DNA of 64,000 nucleotides, taken from the NCBI GenBank assembly GCA_016712715.1, contig JADJQM010000002.1:434001-498000 (forward strand), written 5' to 3'. This DNA is from Rhodospirillaceae bacterium (GTDB taxonomy: Bacteria; Pseudomonadota; Alphaproteobacteria; Dongiales; Dongiaceae). The notes beneath the pieces were generated by a model. That model did not search any database and had not been told where the DNA came from. It saw nothing but the letters and a program-made list of their open reading frames with translations. Both the position numbers and the translations under genes were made by a program. Of the stretch, positions 35,851 through 44,931 are shown in pieces (the first letter of the stretch is position 1; every line of letters begins with the position of its first letter).

Positions 35851-36585
35851 TCAGGCGAGGGCCGACTCCATCATGAAGGAGAGCCGTTGCCGCGCCTGGC
35901 CGGCAGCGTCGAAATTATCCGGCGCCAGCCAGGCTTCGTAGACGGCGCGGATTTTCGGCCAATCCTTGTCGATGATCGAATACCAGGCCGTGTCGCGGTT
36001 GCGGCCCTTATAGATCGTGGCCTGCCAGAACGTGCCTTCATAGATGAAGCCCAGGCGCCCGGCCGCGGCCTGGGACGGGCCATTCAGCGCATCGCATTTC
36101 CATTCATAGCGGCGATAGCCAAGCTCGTCGAAGACACGCTTCATCAGGAGATACATGGCTTCCGTGGCGGCCGCCGTGCGTTGCAGGGCCGGCGCATAAT
36201 TAATGTGCCCGACCTCGATTACGCCGACCGCAGGCTCGATGCGCAGATAGCTCGCCACACCGCTGGCCTTGCCCGTCGCCTTGTCGATGATGGCATGGAA
36301 CAGCGGATCTTCGGATTTCGCCATGGCGGCAACCCAGTCGCGATAGACCTTTTCGTCGTCATAGGGTCCATAGGGCAGATAGGTCCAGATGCGGCCCTCG
36401 CGGTCCTTTGCGTTGGCGGCATAGAGGTCCGCGGCGTGCTTCTCCGCATCCAGCATCTCGATCCGGACGAAGCGCCCGTCGAGGGGTGCACGCGGTGGAC
36501 GTGGCCGCGCGGTCCAGCCGGGCACCGGAAAGCCGATTTCCTGGCCCAGTTCATTCACCACCGGTTTTTGCCCGCTCCCGCTCAT
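35851..36585 (-). CDS. GNAT acetyltransferase (RimJ/RimL-like, long form)
   Basis: 244 residues from ATG 36585, preceded by AAGGAT. After a 45-residue N-terminal segment (VVNELGQEIGFPVPGW) come PPRAPLDGRFVRIEML and the GNAT fold: GVASYLRIEPAVGVIEVGHI is the beta4 strand, and LGYRRYEWKCDALNGPSQAAAGRLGF the C-terminal region. This architecture is common in proteobacteria and yeast proteins annotated as acetyltransferases of unknown substrate. Confidence 0.85.
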   Translation of the reverse strand: MSGSGQKPVVNELGQEIGFPVPGWTARPRPPRAPLDGRFVRIEMLDAEKHAADLYAANAKDREGRIWTYLPYGPYDDEKVYRDWVAAMAKSEDPLFHAIIDKATGKASGVASYLRIEPAVGVIEVGHINYAPALQRTAAATEAMYLLMKRVFDELGYRRYEWKCDALNGPSQAAAGRLGFIYEGTFWQATIYKGRNRDTAWYSIIDKDWPKIRAVYEAWLAPDNFDAAGQARQRLSFMMESALA

Positions 36586-36697
36586 AACAGAATATCCTTT
36601 TGGTTCCCGATCTGGCCAGTCGGCCGGCAATGACCTTATAGTATTCCCGATTCGACATTCAATCTCGCGCTCCCCAGTTCATGGTCCGGAGACCGTC

Positions 36698-37666
36698 ATG
36701 CGCGCTGTCAGAACCTTCGCTCTCATTGCGCTGCTTGCCATCGCCGCCTGCGAGAGGGCGCCGGATGACCGGCTGCTCGGCTATGTCGAGGGCGACTATA
36801 TCTACATGGCCCTGCCGGAGGGCGGCCGCCTGACCGAGATCGCGGTCAAGCGCGGCGACCAGGTCACCAAGGGCGCCGGATTGTTCACGCTCGACGAGAC
36901 GGCGACGCAAGCGCGACTGGCCAAGGCGCAGGCCGACCTCGCAGCGGCGGAGCGGACATTGGCGGATCTGAAGCTTGGCGAGCGACCCGAAGAACTGGCG
37001 ATCATCAAGGCGCAATTGGATTCGGCCCGCGCCTCGCTGATGCTGTCGGAGCCCCGCGTCAAGCGGCGCCGCGAACTCGTCAAGAGCAACATTGTCGGCA
37101 CGGAAGATCTCGACGCCGCCGAGGCGTCCATCCTGGAAGACCGCGGCCTCATCGCTGAAATGACGGCCCGCCTGGAAGCTGCCGGCCTGCCGGCGCGCGC
37201 CGACCGGATAGCAGCACAGCAGGCGGCGGTCGACGCCTTTCGCGCCGCGGTGGCCGAGGCGCAATGGTCGCTTGATGAACGCCGGGCCGTGGCGCCCGCC
37301 GACGCCCGCGTCGAGGACGTCTATTATCGCCTGGGCGAGGAGGTCGCGGCGGAGAAACCGGTTCTGCAATTGCTGCCGCAAGGGAACATCAAGCTGCGGC
37401 TCTATGTCCCTGAGGTGGAGCTTGGCTCGTACCGTGTCGGCGAGAAGCTCGCGGTCAGTTGCGATGGCTGCCCGAGCGGCCTTTCCGCCACCATCGACTT
37501 CATCGCGGCGGAAGCGGAATACACACCGCCGGTGATCTACAGCGATACCAGCCGCGCCAAGCTGGTCTTCCTGATCGAGGCAAGGCCCGATGCGGGGGCG
37601 CCCGCGGACTTCCAATGGCATCCCGGCCAACCGGTCGATGCGCGTCCACTCCAAGCCGGCTCATGA
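36698..37666 (+). CDS. HlyD-family periplasmic adaptor lipoprotein of an ABC exporter
   Basis: 322 residues. The signal ends in a lipobox LLAIAAC with Cys18 as lipidation site. Short N-terminal biotinyl-lipoyl half (DYIYMALPEGGRLTEIAVKRGD), a long coiled coil (about residues 70-190) and a C-terminal beta domain. Bridges the inner-membrane ABC exporter to the outer membrane, like YbhG. Overlaps the ATPase gene by ATGA, so the three genes form one operon. Confidence 0.9.
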   Translation: MRAVRTFALIALLAIAACERAPDDRLLGYVEGDYIYMALPEGGRLTEIAVKRGDQVTKGAGLFTLDETATQARLAKAQADLAAAERTLADLKLGERPEELAIIKAQLDSARASLMLSEPRVKRRRELVKSNIVGTEDLDAAEASILEDRGLIAEMTARLEAAGLPARADRIAAQQAAVDAFRAAVAEAQWSLDERRAVAPADARVEDVYYRLGEEVAAEKPVLQLLPQGNIKLRLYVPEVELGSYRVGEKLAVSCDGCPSGLSATIDFIAAEAEYTPPVIYSDTSRAKLVFLIEARPDAGAPADFQWHPGQPVDARPLQAGS

Positions 37667-38598
37667 GCGAGGCCGTCATCGATGTGCAGGGGCTGACCAA
37701 GTCCTTCGACGGCAAGCGGGTCGTCGACGATGTCGCCTTGCGCGTCGGCAAGGGACAGATCTATGGCTTCCTCGGCCCCAATGGCAGCGGCAAGACGACC
37801 ACCCTGCGCATGCTGTGCGGCCTGCTGACGCCCGATGCCGGGTCGGGATCCTGCCTTGGCTTCGATATCCGCAGCCAGGCTGCCGAGATCAAGCGCCGCA
37901 CCGGCTACATGACGCAGCGCTTCAGCCTCTATGAGGACCTCACCATCCGCGAGAATCTCGATTTCGTGGCGCGCGTCTATGGCCTCAACCGCCTGCGCCA
38001 ACGCGTTGACGGGGCGCTCGAGCGATTGGGCCTTGCCGCGCGGCAGAGACAGCTTGCCGGGCAATTGTCGGGTGGCTGGAAGCAGCGCCTGGCGCTTGCC
38101 GCCTGCATTCTCCATGAACCGGAATTGCTGTTGCTGGACGAACCCACCGCCGGCGTCGACCCCAAAGCCCGGCGCGATTTCTGGGATCAGATCCATGCCC
38201 TGGCCGGGGCCGGCCTCACCGTGCTGGTGAGCACGCATTACATGGATGAGGCGGAACGCTGCCACGAGATTCTCTACATCGCCTATGGCCGCCTGATTGC
38301 CAAGGGCACCATCAAGGAGGTCTTGGCAGCGCACGGCCTTGCCACCTGGTCGGTCGAGGGACCGGGCCTGCATCTGCTGTCGCGCGAGCTGCAGCAACTG
38401 CCGGGCATCGACACGGTCGCGGCCTTCGGCACCGTCCTTCATGTCTGCGGGCGTGACGCAGCCGCGCTCGAAGCCAGCATCGCGCCCTATCGCCAGCGGC
38501 CTGAACTGCACTGGGCGCGGTCAAGTCCCAGCCTTGAGGACATCTTCATCCAGCTGATGGCCGATATCGACGGCAACGGGCGAGTCGAGAGGCAATGA
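37663..38598 (+). CDS. ABC exporter ATP-binding protein (YbhF/CcmA-like)
   Basis: 311 residues from ATG 37663. Walker A GPNGSGKTT, Q-loop YMTQRFSLYEDLT, signature LSGGWKQRLALAACILHEP, Walker B LLLLDEPTAGVDP and the H-loop VSTHYMDEAERC. A C-terminal extension of about 80 residues is typical of drug/ABC-2 exporters. Only one ABC domain, whereas E. coli YbhF has two. It overlaps the permease start by 4 bases. Confidence 0.92.
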   Translation: MSEAVIDVQGLTKSFDGKRVVDDVALRVGKGQIYGFLGPNGSGKTTTLRMLCGLLTPDAGSGSCLGFDIRSQAAEIKRRTGYMTQRFSLYEDLTIRENLDFVARVYGLNRLRQRVDGALERLGLAARQRQLAGQLSGGWKQRLALAACILHEPELLLLDEPTAGVDPKARRDFWDQIHALAGAGLTVLVSTHYMDEAERCHEILYIAYGRLIAKGTIKEVLAAHGLATWSVEGPGLHLLSRELQQLPGIDTVAAFGTVLHVCGRDAAALEASIAPYRQRPELHWARSSPSLEDIFIQLMADIDGNGRVERQ

Positions 38599-39728
38599 AG
38601 CTGTTCTCGCCATCCCGCTTCTGGGCCATCCTGGTGAAGGAATTCATCCAGATGCGGCGCGACCGCCTGACCTTCGGCATGATGATGGGCGTCCCGCTGC
38701 TGCAGCTGCTGCTGTTCGGCTATGCCATCAACACCGACCCGAAGAACCTGCCGGCGGTTGCCGTCGTGGCCGAGAATTCGGTCTTCGCCCGGTCGCTGCT
38801 GCGCGCCATGGAGCATACCGGCTATATCCGTTTCATCAGCGCGCCGGTTGACGCAGCCACCGCCGATCGCCTGATACGGCGGGGCGACGTGCAATTCGCC
38901 GTGCACATCCCGCCGGATTTTGCCGAGGACCTGGTGCGCGGCAGGCAGCCAGCCTTGCTGGTCGAGGCTGACGCCACCGACCCGGTCGCCACCGGGAACG
39001 CGGTGGCAGCTTTGCAGGGGCTGGATGTCTCCGCCCTGGTCCATGATCTCAAAGGCGCGCTCGCCGATCTGCAGAGCGCGGCGGCGCCGTTCGAAGTGAG
39101 GTTGCACAAGCGCTACAACGCCGAGGGCATCACGCAATACAACATCGCGCCCGGCCTGATGGGCGTCGTGCTCACCATGACCATGGTCATGATGACGTCG
39201 CTTGCCGTCACGCGCGAGCGCGAGCGCGGCACGATGGAGAATCTCCTCGCCATGCCGGTCCTGCCGATGGAGGTGATGCTGGGCAAGATCCTGCCCTATA
39301 TCGTGGTCGGTTATGTGCAGGTCGCCATCATCATCGTGGCGGCGCGCTATCTGTTTACCGTGCCGCTGGTGGGGTCGCTGCCGCTGCTCAGCCTCGCCGC
39401 CATCATCTTCATCGCCGCCAATCTGGCCGTCGGCTTCACCTTCTCGACCATGTCGACCAACCAGCTGCAGGCGATGCAGATGTCGTTGTTCTTCTTCCTG
39501 CCGTCGATGCTGCTCTCGGGCTTCATGTTCCCCTTCCGCGGGATGCCGGGCTGGGCGCAGGCGATCGGGGAGGTGCTGCCCCTCACCCATTTCCTGCGCA
39601 TCGTGCGGGGGATCCTGCTCAAGGGAAACGGCTGGCCGGACATCTGGCCGGATCTGTGGCCGATCATGCTGTTCCTGCTCCTCGCGGCCATCCTGGCCAT
39701 GATCCGCTATCGCCGGACCCTCGACTAG
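38595..39728 (+). CDS. ABC-2 type exporter permease (YbhS/YbhR-like)
   Basis: 377 residues. N-terminal helix with LVKEFIQMRRDRLTFGMMMGVPLLQLLLFGYAINTD, a periplasmic domain of about 140 residues, then five membrane helices including RERERGTMENLLAMPVLPMEVMLGK, the ABC-2 signature. One permease only, so presumably a homodimer (YbhR/YbhS are a pair). Function with the adaptor: export of a drug or other hydrophobic compound. Confidence 0.92.
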   Translation: MKLFSPSRFWAILVKEFIQMRRDRLTFGMMMGVPLLQLLLFGYAINTDPKNLPAVAVVAENSVFARSLLRAMEHTGYIRFISAPVDAATADRLIRRGDVQFAVHIPPDFAEDLVRGRQPALLVEADATDPVATGNAVAALQGLDVSALVHDLKGALADLQSAAAPFEVRLHKRYNAEGITQYNIAPGLMGVVLTMTMVMMTSLAVTRERERGTMENLLAMPVLPMEVMLGKILPYIVVGYVQVAIIIVAARYLFTVPLVGSLPLLSLAAIIFIAANLAVGFTFSTMSTNQLQAMQMSLFFFLPSMLLSGFMFPFRGMPGWAQAIGEVLPLTHFLRIVRGILLKGNGWPDIWPDLWPIMLFLLLAAILAMIRYRRTLD

Positions 39729-39855
39729 CCGCCCGGAATCCCGTCGCCACTGGGTCGGGGGAGGGCCGGATTGCACCAACTGTGAACTGGATCACTTGTG
39801 GTCGCGACCATGTCTCGCTACCTAGGAAGCAAGAGTTGTTCCCAAGGAGCAGAAA

Positions 39856-40317
39856 ATGACCGTGCCGAAACCGACTACGTTCCTGACCAAGCTGCGCCGC
39901 TACGGCACTGTCGCCGGTCTGGCCAGCGTGACCATGCTGGCCAGCGCCTGTGTGCAGACGCGCCCGGCCCCGGCCGCCGGGCAGGATCCCTTTGTCATCA
40001 GCCAGTCGACCAATGCCTCGCTGCGGGAATATCTGGGCAAGATCTACCCTAATCTGCGCGGCGCCTTTGCCGTCAGCGCCGATGGCGCCAATTCCTACTA
40101 TGTCTTTTGCCCGGACATCCTGTGCAGTCCCGGAAACTTCAGCGGCATCGCGCAAACCCAGTGCCAATCGCTGAGCGGGCAGGAATGCTACCTGTTCTAC
40201 GCGCACAATGAGCCCCGCATGGCCTTTACCGTCGCTGTGGAAAAGACGCCCACCGGGCGCCATGGTTTTCGCCGTGGGCGGCCGCTCAGTGAGCTGCCGA
40301 TCTACAATCGCGACTAG
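39856..40317 (+). CDS. Small lipoprotein of unknown function
   Basis: 153 residues, AAGGAG ribosome site. The N-terminus has a basic region and hydrophobic stretch ending LASAC, with Cys32 as likely lipidation site. The mature part has four further cysteines (VFCPDILCS, TQCQSLSGQEC), probably two disulphides, and no recognised domain. Its stop codon overlaps the stop of the convergent binding-protein gene. Confidence 0.75.
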   Translation: MTVPKPTTFLTKLRRYGTVAGLASVTMLASACVQTRPAPAAGQDPFVISQSTNASLREYLGKIYPNLRGAFAVSADGANSYYVFCPDILCSPGNFSGIAQTQCQSLSGQECYLFYAHNEPRMAFTVAVEKTPTGRHGFRRGRPLSELPIYNRD

Positions 40318-41306
40318 GGTCGTTGGCGCAGGATTGCGCTGACGGCGCCAGCCGGCGCGGATGTCAGGGTTGGCTCCGGCGCACCGGTCAGCAACAAGTT
40401 GACTGTTCGGTCAAAGGCGGCATCGTCGAGCGTGCCAATCTCAACCGTGCCGGCGGCAACCGCCTTTGACACCGCCGCCAGCGATTCAGCGACTGAATCC
40501 GGGTCGAGCTTGTCCGGCGCCGATTGTTCCAGGATCATACGTTCCGCCTGGCTGGGATCGTCCTGCAGGCTTTGCCAGCCGCGGGCGGCCGCTGTCAGAA
40601 ACCGCGCAAAAACGTCGACCTTGGCGGGATTGGCGAGGTCGGCACTGCGCGCATAGAGCCCGTCTTCAAGCATGCCAAGGTCGAGATCCTGGTAGCTGTA
40701 GGTGATCAGCCCAGCACGGCCTTCGCCCAGCGATGCCAGGGCAAAGGGGGCCCGATAACTGGTGGTGGTGAGGCAATCAACCTCGTTCTCGAGGAAGATC
40801 TCGGCATCGGTTCCCTGCCGCACAATGGTGACGCCGCCGCCGGTCGCGAAATAGCTGAGGCCCAGACGCGACAGCCAGGCGTAGAACGAACTCTCCCAGC
40901 CATCCAGCCAGACACCGACATTGTGACCAGCGAGCTTCATGGGCTGGTCGACCGTTTTGCGGCACATCAGGCTCAACGTGGATCGCTGGAAGAATTGCGC
41001 GACATGCACAACATCGCCGCCCCTGGCGCGCGCCACCAGGGCAAGCGGCATGATTTCAACGGCGAGATCGGCGCTGTTGTCGACCAGGGCCTCGACAGGC
41101 GACCGGCCGTAGCGCGCCGGGCTTAGGGTCACATCCAGGCCAGCTTCCATGAAGTATCCGCGCCGCTGGGCGATGAGAAGGCCCACCGTCCGCGTCGGCG
41201 GCCCATCCGGCAAGGCGACGGTGATGGCTATTCGGGTGGATTGCGCCATGGCCGGGGTTGTGTGGAACGCCAGCAACATCATCAGCAGGGCTAGAATGCG
41301 CGTCAT
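40314..41306 (-). CDS. ABC transporter substrate-binding protein (NMT1/SsuA-like)
   Basis: 330 residues from ATG 41306. Signal peptide to AMA (residue about 21), mature start QSTRIAITVALPDGPPTRTVGLLIAQRRGYFMEAGLDV, the usual opening of the SsuA/ThiY/NMT1 class for aromatic or nitrogen/sulphur compounds. LDGWESSFYAWLSRLGL and DCLTTTSYRAPFAL are family-like. No permease or ATPase is adjacent. Divergent from the hydroxyproline dehydratase gene, which may or may not be a functional link. Confidence 0.82.
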   Translation of the reverse strand: MTRILALLMMLLAFHTTPAMAQSTRIAITVALPDGPPTRTVGLLIAQRRGYFMEAGLDVTLSPARYGRSPVEALVDNSADLAVEIMPLALVARARGGDVVHVAQFFQRSTLSLMCRKTVDQPMKLAGHNVGVWLDGWESSFYAWLSRLGLSYFATGGGVTIVRQGTDAEIFLENEVDCLTTTSYRAPFALASLGEGRAGLITYSYQDLDLGMLEDGLYARSADLANPAKVDVFARFLTAAARGWQSLQDDPSQAERMILEQSAPDKLDPDSVAESLAAVSKAVAAGTVEIGTLDDAAFDRTVNLLLTGAPEPTLTSAPAGAVSAILRQRP

Positions 41307-41415
41307 GAACAGCCGGTTCCGTGGTCGCCAAGCATGGTGATCTTTGCCTTGATAATCCTGGGCCGGCAGATTACAGGCGGTAGGCCAGCAGCGCAAATTT
41401 GAGAGGCGTCCGTCG

Positions 41416-42459
41416 ATGAATGCCGCAATCCAGCCGGGGCAGCAGGTTCCGGGGGCAGATACCAGGATCGAGACGATCGATATGCATACCGGGGGTGAGC
41501 CCGTGCGTATCGTGACCAAGGGCTATCCAACCATTTCCGGCGGCACAATCCTGGAAAAGCGGCGTTTTGCCCGCGATCATCTCGACGCCTTCCGCCGGCT
41601 GATCATGTTCGAGCCGCGCGGTCACTATGATATGTACGGGGTGCTGCCGGTGGCGCCCGATCTGCCCGGCGCCGACATGGCTGTGCTGTTCATTCACAAT
41701 GAAGGCTACAGCACCATGTGCGGCCATGCGACCATCGCCCTTGGCCGCTATGCGCTCGACCAGGGCCTGATCCACCCCGGCCCCGACGGCATGGCCAAAC
41801 TCAACCTGCAATGCCCCTGCGGGCTGGTCGAAGTGAGTGTCGCCGCATCGGGACCGGAAAAGGGCCGCGTCAGCTTCGTCAGCGTGCCGGCCTTCGCCTT
41901 CGCCCGCGATGTCACCGTCGAGCTGCCGGGGAAAGGCAAGCTCACCCTCGACATCGGCTATGGCGGCGCCTATTACGCCATCCTGCCTGCCAGCGCCTTT
42001 GCCCTCGACGTGCGCCGTTCGACCACCGCCGAGCTGGTCGCCGCCGCCAGTGCCGTCACCGCGGCCGTGCAGGCGCAGGTAAAGCTGCATCATCCGGACA
42101 ACCCCGACCTCGCCTTCCTCTATGGCACGATCCTGACGGATGGTGGAGATGGTGCCGCGCAGCCCACGGCCAATATCTGCGTCTTCGCCGCCAATGAGGT
42201 GGACAGGAGCCCCACGGGCAGCGGCGTCACCGCACGCCTGGCGCTGATGGCAGCACGTGGCCAAGTCGCCGATCAGGAATGGCGCCGGTTCGAAAGCGTC
42301 ACCGGCAGCATCTTCCAGGGCCGTGTCGTTGCCCATCTTGGCGCCGGCGATTTTCCGGCCGTCCGGGCCGAGGTGGCGGGGCATGCCTACTACACCGGCC
42401 GCGCCAGTTTCACGGTCGAGCCGGAGGACCCGCTGGCCAGTGGGTTCCTTCTGCGATGA
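41416..42459 (+). CDS. trans-3-hydroxy-L-proline dehydratase (proline racemase superfamily)
   Basis: 347 residues. The proline racemase fold with the first catalytic Cys102 in MCGHATIALGRYAL; the second site reads DRSPTGSGV with Thr267 where racemases and 4-hydroxyproline epimerases have Cys (DRSPCGTG). A Cys/Thr pair is the known mark of trans-3-hydroxy-L-proline dehydratase, which yields pyrroline-2-carboxylate. A downstream reductase is not seen here. Overlaps gpsA by ATGA. Confidence 0.88.
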   Translation: MNAAIQPGQQVPGADTRIETIDMHTGGEPVRIVTKGYPTISGGTILEKRRFARDHLDAFRRLIMFEPRGHYDMYGVLPVAPDLPGADMAVLFIHNEGYSTMCGHATIALGRYALDQGLIHPGPDGMAKLNLQCPCGLVEVSVAASGPEKGRVSFVSVPAFAFARDVTVELPGKGKLTLDIGYGGAYYAILPASAFALDVRRSTTAELVAAASAVTAAVQAQVKLHHPDNPDLAFLYGTILTDGGDGAAQPTANICVFAANEVDRSPTGSGVTARLALMAARGQVADQEWRRFESVTGSIFQGRVVAHLGAGDFPAVRAEVAGHAYYTGRASFTVEPEDPLASGFLLR

Positions 42460-43451
42460 ACATCGCCCGCGTCTCGATCATCGGTGCCGGCGCGTGGGGT
42501 TCGGCACTCTCGCTCATTGCCTGTCGTGCCGGCCGCGCGACCCAGCTCTTCGCACGGCGCGAGGCGCTGATCCGGCAATTGGCGGAAACCCGCGACAACA
42601 AGGATTACCTGCCCGGCATCCCCCTCCCTGACGACCTTCAACTGACCTCCGCCCTGGGCCGGGCGCTCGATGCCGATGCCGTGCTCTTCGCCCAGCCGGC
42701 GCAGCATTTCCGGTCCTTCTGTGCCGCGGCCCGGCCCTATTGGCACCCGAATACGGCGCTGGTTCTGTGTGCCAAGGGGATCGAGCAGTCGAGCGGCCTG
42801 CTGCTCCATGAAATCGCCGCCGAGGCTCTGCCCGGCGTCCGGGTCGCGGCCCTGTCCGGGCCGAGCTTTGCCACCGATGTCGCGCGTGGCCTGCCGACGG
42901 CCGTGGCCATCGCCGGCGAGGACATGTCCCTTGTTGACGCGTTGATGGCTGCCCTCAGCCATGGCGGCTTCCGCCCCTATGGCTCCAGCGATCTGCTGGG
43001 GGTCGAGGTGGCCGGGGCGGTCAAGAACGTGCTGGCCATCGCCTGCGGCCTGGTCATGGGTGCCGGGCTCGGCGACAATGCCCGCGCCGCCCTCATTACC
43101 CGGGGCCTGGCCGAGGTTTCGCGCCTTGCCCTTGCCAAAGGCGGGCGGGCGGAGACGATGATGGGCCTCGCCGGGCTTGGTGACCTGGTATTAACCTGTT
43201 CTTCGCCAAAATCGCGCAATATGTCGCTGGGCATGGAATTGGGCCAGGGCAGGGCGCTGGCCGACATCCTGGCGGCCCGAAAGAGCGTCGCCGAAGGCGT
43301 TACCACGGCACCCGCCGTCGTGACCCTGGCCAGCAAACTGGGTGTCGAGATGCCGATTGCCGAAGCCGTCAATCGCATCCTGCATCTGGGAAGCAGCCTC
43401 GGCGCCGAGGTCGAGGGATTGCTGTCACGGCCGTTGCGCCGTGAGGACTGA
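42456..43451 (+). CDS. gpsA: Glycerol-3-phosphate dehydrogenase (NAD(P)+)
   Basis: 331 residues from ATG 42456. NAD site VSIIGAGAWGSALS, AKGIEQSSGLLLHEI, SGPSFATDVARGLPTAV, the catalytic lysine in GAVKNVLAIACGL, and the substrate-binding GLGDLVLTCSSPKSRN. Makes sn-glycerol 3-phosphate for phospholipid synthesis in the cytoplasm. Its coupling to a hydroxyproline dehydratase gene is unusual; in many alphaproteobacteria gpsA follows tsaD. Confidence 0.95.
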   Translation: MNIARVSIIGAGAWGSALSLIACRAGRATQLFARREALIRQLAETRDNKDYLPGIPLPDDLQLTSALGRALDADAVLFAQPAQHFRSFCAAARPYWHPNTALVLCAKGIEQSSGLLLHEIAAEALPGVRVAALSGPSFATDVARGLPTAVAIAGEDMSLVDALMAALSHGGFRPYGSSDLLGVEVAGAVKNVLAIACGLVMGAGLGDNARAALITRGLAEVSRLALAKGGRAETMMGLAGLGDLVLTCSSPKSRNMSLGMELGQGRALADILAARKSVAEGVTTAPAVVTLASKLGVEMPIAEAVNRILHLGSSLGAEVEGLLSRPLRRED

Positions 43452-43502
43452 CAGGCGCGGGCATCGGACCTGGCGCGTGAGGCAACGAGAAGGACGCAGA
43501 CG

Positions 43503-43937
43503 ATGAGTGTCACCATGGACAAGATTCTCTGTGCGACGGACGGATCGGTCCCCGCCACCAAGACCGTGGCCTTCGCCATCGAACTGTCGCAGCGCCTGTC
43601 GCTGCCGCTCTCCTTCGTGACCGTGGTCGACGGCGATGACGGCGACACGCCGACGGTCTGGGATTCCGCCGCCCTGCTGGCGGGCAAGCTGCCGGTGGAC
43701 AAATCGCTGCTGACGGCCGTCGAGCTGGCCCTGAAGGGCGGTTTGCGGCGGATCGCCGCCGTGCGGGCGCCGGGCCGCGACATTGCGCGCACCATCGTCG
43801 ACTACGCCGAAAAGAACTCCTACCACCACATCGTGACCGGATCGGCCGGGCGAACCGGGGCCGCCCGCCTGCTGATCGGCTCGGTCGCCTCGGACATCGT
43901 CACCTATGCGCACTGCCCCGTCACCGTCGTTCGGTGA
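43503..43937 (+). CDS. Universal stress protein (UspA family)
   Basis: 144 residues with AGAAGGA upstream. Rossmann-like alpha/beta fold: ILCATDGSVPATKTVAFAIEL at the start and the ATP-binding GSAGRTGAARLLIGSVAS near the end, followed by HCPVTVV. Cytoplasmic; role in stress survival by family. The last 20 bases of the gene are duplicated 12 bp downstream. Confidence 0.94.
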   Translation: MSVTMDKILCATDGSVPATKTVAFAIELSQRLSLPLSFVTVVDGDDGDTPTVWDSAALLAGKLPVDKSLLTAVELALKGGLRRIAAVRAPGRDIARTIVDYAEKNSYHHIVTGSAGRTGAARLLIGSVASDIVTYAHCPVTVVR

Positions 43938-43969
43938 CACCTTGCAAAGCCGTCACCGTCGTTCGGTGA
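43918..43969 (+). repeat. 20-bp direct duplication at the end of the stress-protein gene
   Basis: CCGTCACCGTCGTTCGGTGA occurs at 43918-43937 (including the stop codon) and again at 43950-43969, 32 bp apart. The rest of 43938-44304 holds no gene I can support; it is an ordinary intergenic stretch with AATTATCTATGG-type AT patches. Confidence 0.85.
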
Positions 43970-44304
43970 TCTCGCGCGCACGGCCGGGCTACGCCCTCAC
44001 CACATAGCTGCAACACGCAAATGTCATTGCCCGGCCATAAATTATCTATGGATTCAGGGGGCTGTTTGCCTTATGTAACCCTCCACTTGCAACAGCCGGA
44101 AGGCTATTCCATGTCCACCCTGTGTCTCCGACGACGATCGTCGACCACCATCCTGGGTTTTCCCCGGCTGGTGTCGAAATCGGCTGCGCGAGATGCATTG
44201 GATGTGATGGGGCGTCGCTGACACCCCGGAGATCCGAAGCGGAAGCGGGCCGATGCCAAGGCCTGCTCACATTTCCCAACCGCTTATCTGACGAGGATCT
44301 CTCG

Positions 44305-44925
44305 ATGAACAACCAGAACACTGGCACCCCGAGCTTCACCATCAAGCCTGAAACCGCCGCGTTGACCGGACAGGTCGAGCAGATGCTCGATTCCGTGTTC
44401 GGGCCGGCGCGGTTCGACAAGGCTTCCTATCTGTTCCGAGAGGGTGTGGCACCCGTTGCCGAGCTCTCTTACGTCGCCATGATGGGCGATGACGTGGTCG
44501 GCACCATCCGCTATTGGCCGATCCTGGTCGGCGCCACCAACCACCCGGCTTTGCTCCTGGGGCCCCTCGGCATCACGCCGCGCCTCGCCGGCAAGGGCAT
44601 CGGCCGCACCCTCACCTTCCGCACCCTCGAACGTGCCGCCGAAATGGGCCACGACCTGGTGCTGCTGGTGGGTGATGTCGACTATTACAAGCGCTTCGGC
44701 TTCGTGCCGGCGACGCCCCATGGCTTTGTCATGCCCGGCGAGAAGCGTCCCGAGCGGCTGCAGGTGGCGCCGTTGAAGCGCGACGTGCTGGGCCGCATCA
44801 GCGGCGAGATCAACCACATCCGCGCATCGCTTGCCACGCCATCGGCCCCGCCGGAGGAGAGCTTGCCGGTGGGTGATCGAAGCGGCCTTTTGAACCAGCT
44901 CTCGCTGCGGGCCGACGCGCGCTAA
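44305..44925 (+). CDS. GNAT N-acetyltransferase (YhbS-like)
   Basis: 206 residues from ATG 44305, with GAGGA eight bases upstream. Contains VVGTIRYWPILVG, LLLGPLGITPRLAGKGIGRTL (acetyl-CoA pyrophosphate loop) and DYYKRFGFVPATPHGF, the YhbS/COG3153 pattern. About 45 residues beyond the fold are low-complexity. Substrate unknown. Convergent with the protease gene, 6 bp between stops. Confidence 0.88.
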   Translation: MNNQNTGTPSFTIKPETAALTGQVEQMLDSVFGPARFDKASYLFREGVAPVAELSYVAMMGDDVVGTIRYWPILVGATNHPALLLGPLGITPRLAGKGIGRTLTFRTLERAAEMGHDLVLLVGDVDYYKRFGFVPATPHGFVMPGEKRPERLQVAPLKRDVLGRISGEINHIRASLATPSAPPEESLPVGDRSGLLNQLSLRADAR

Positions 44926-44931
44926 CGAGCG

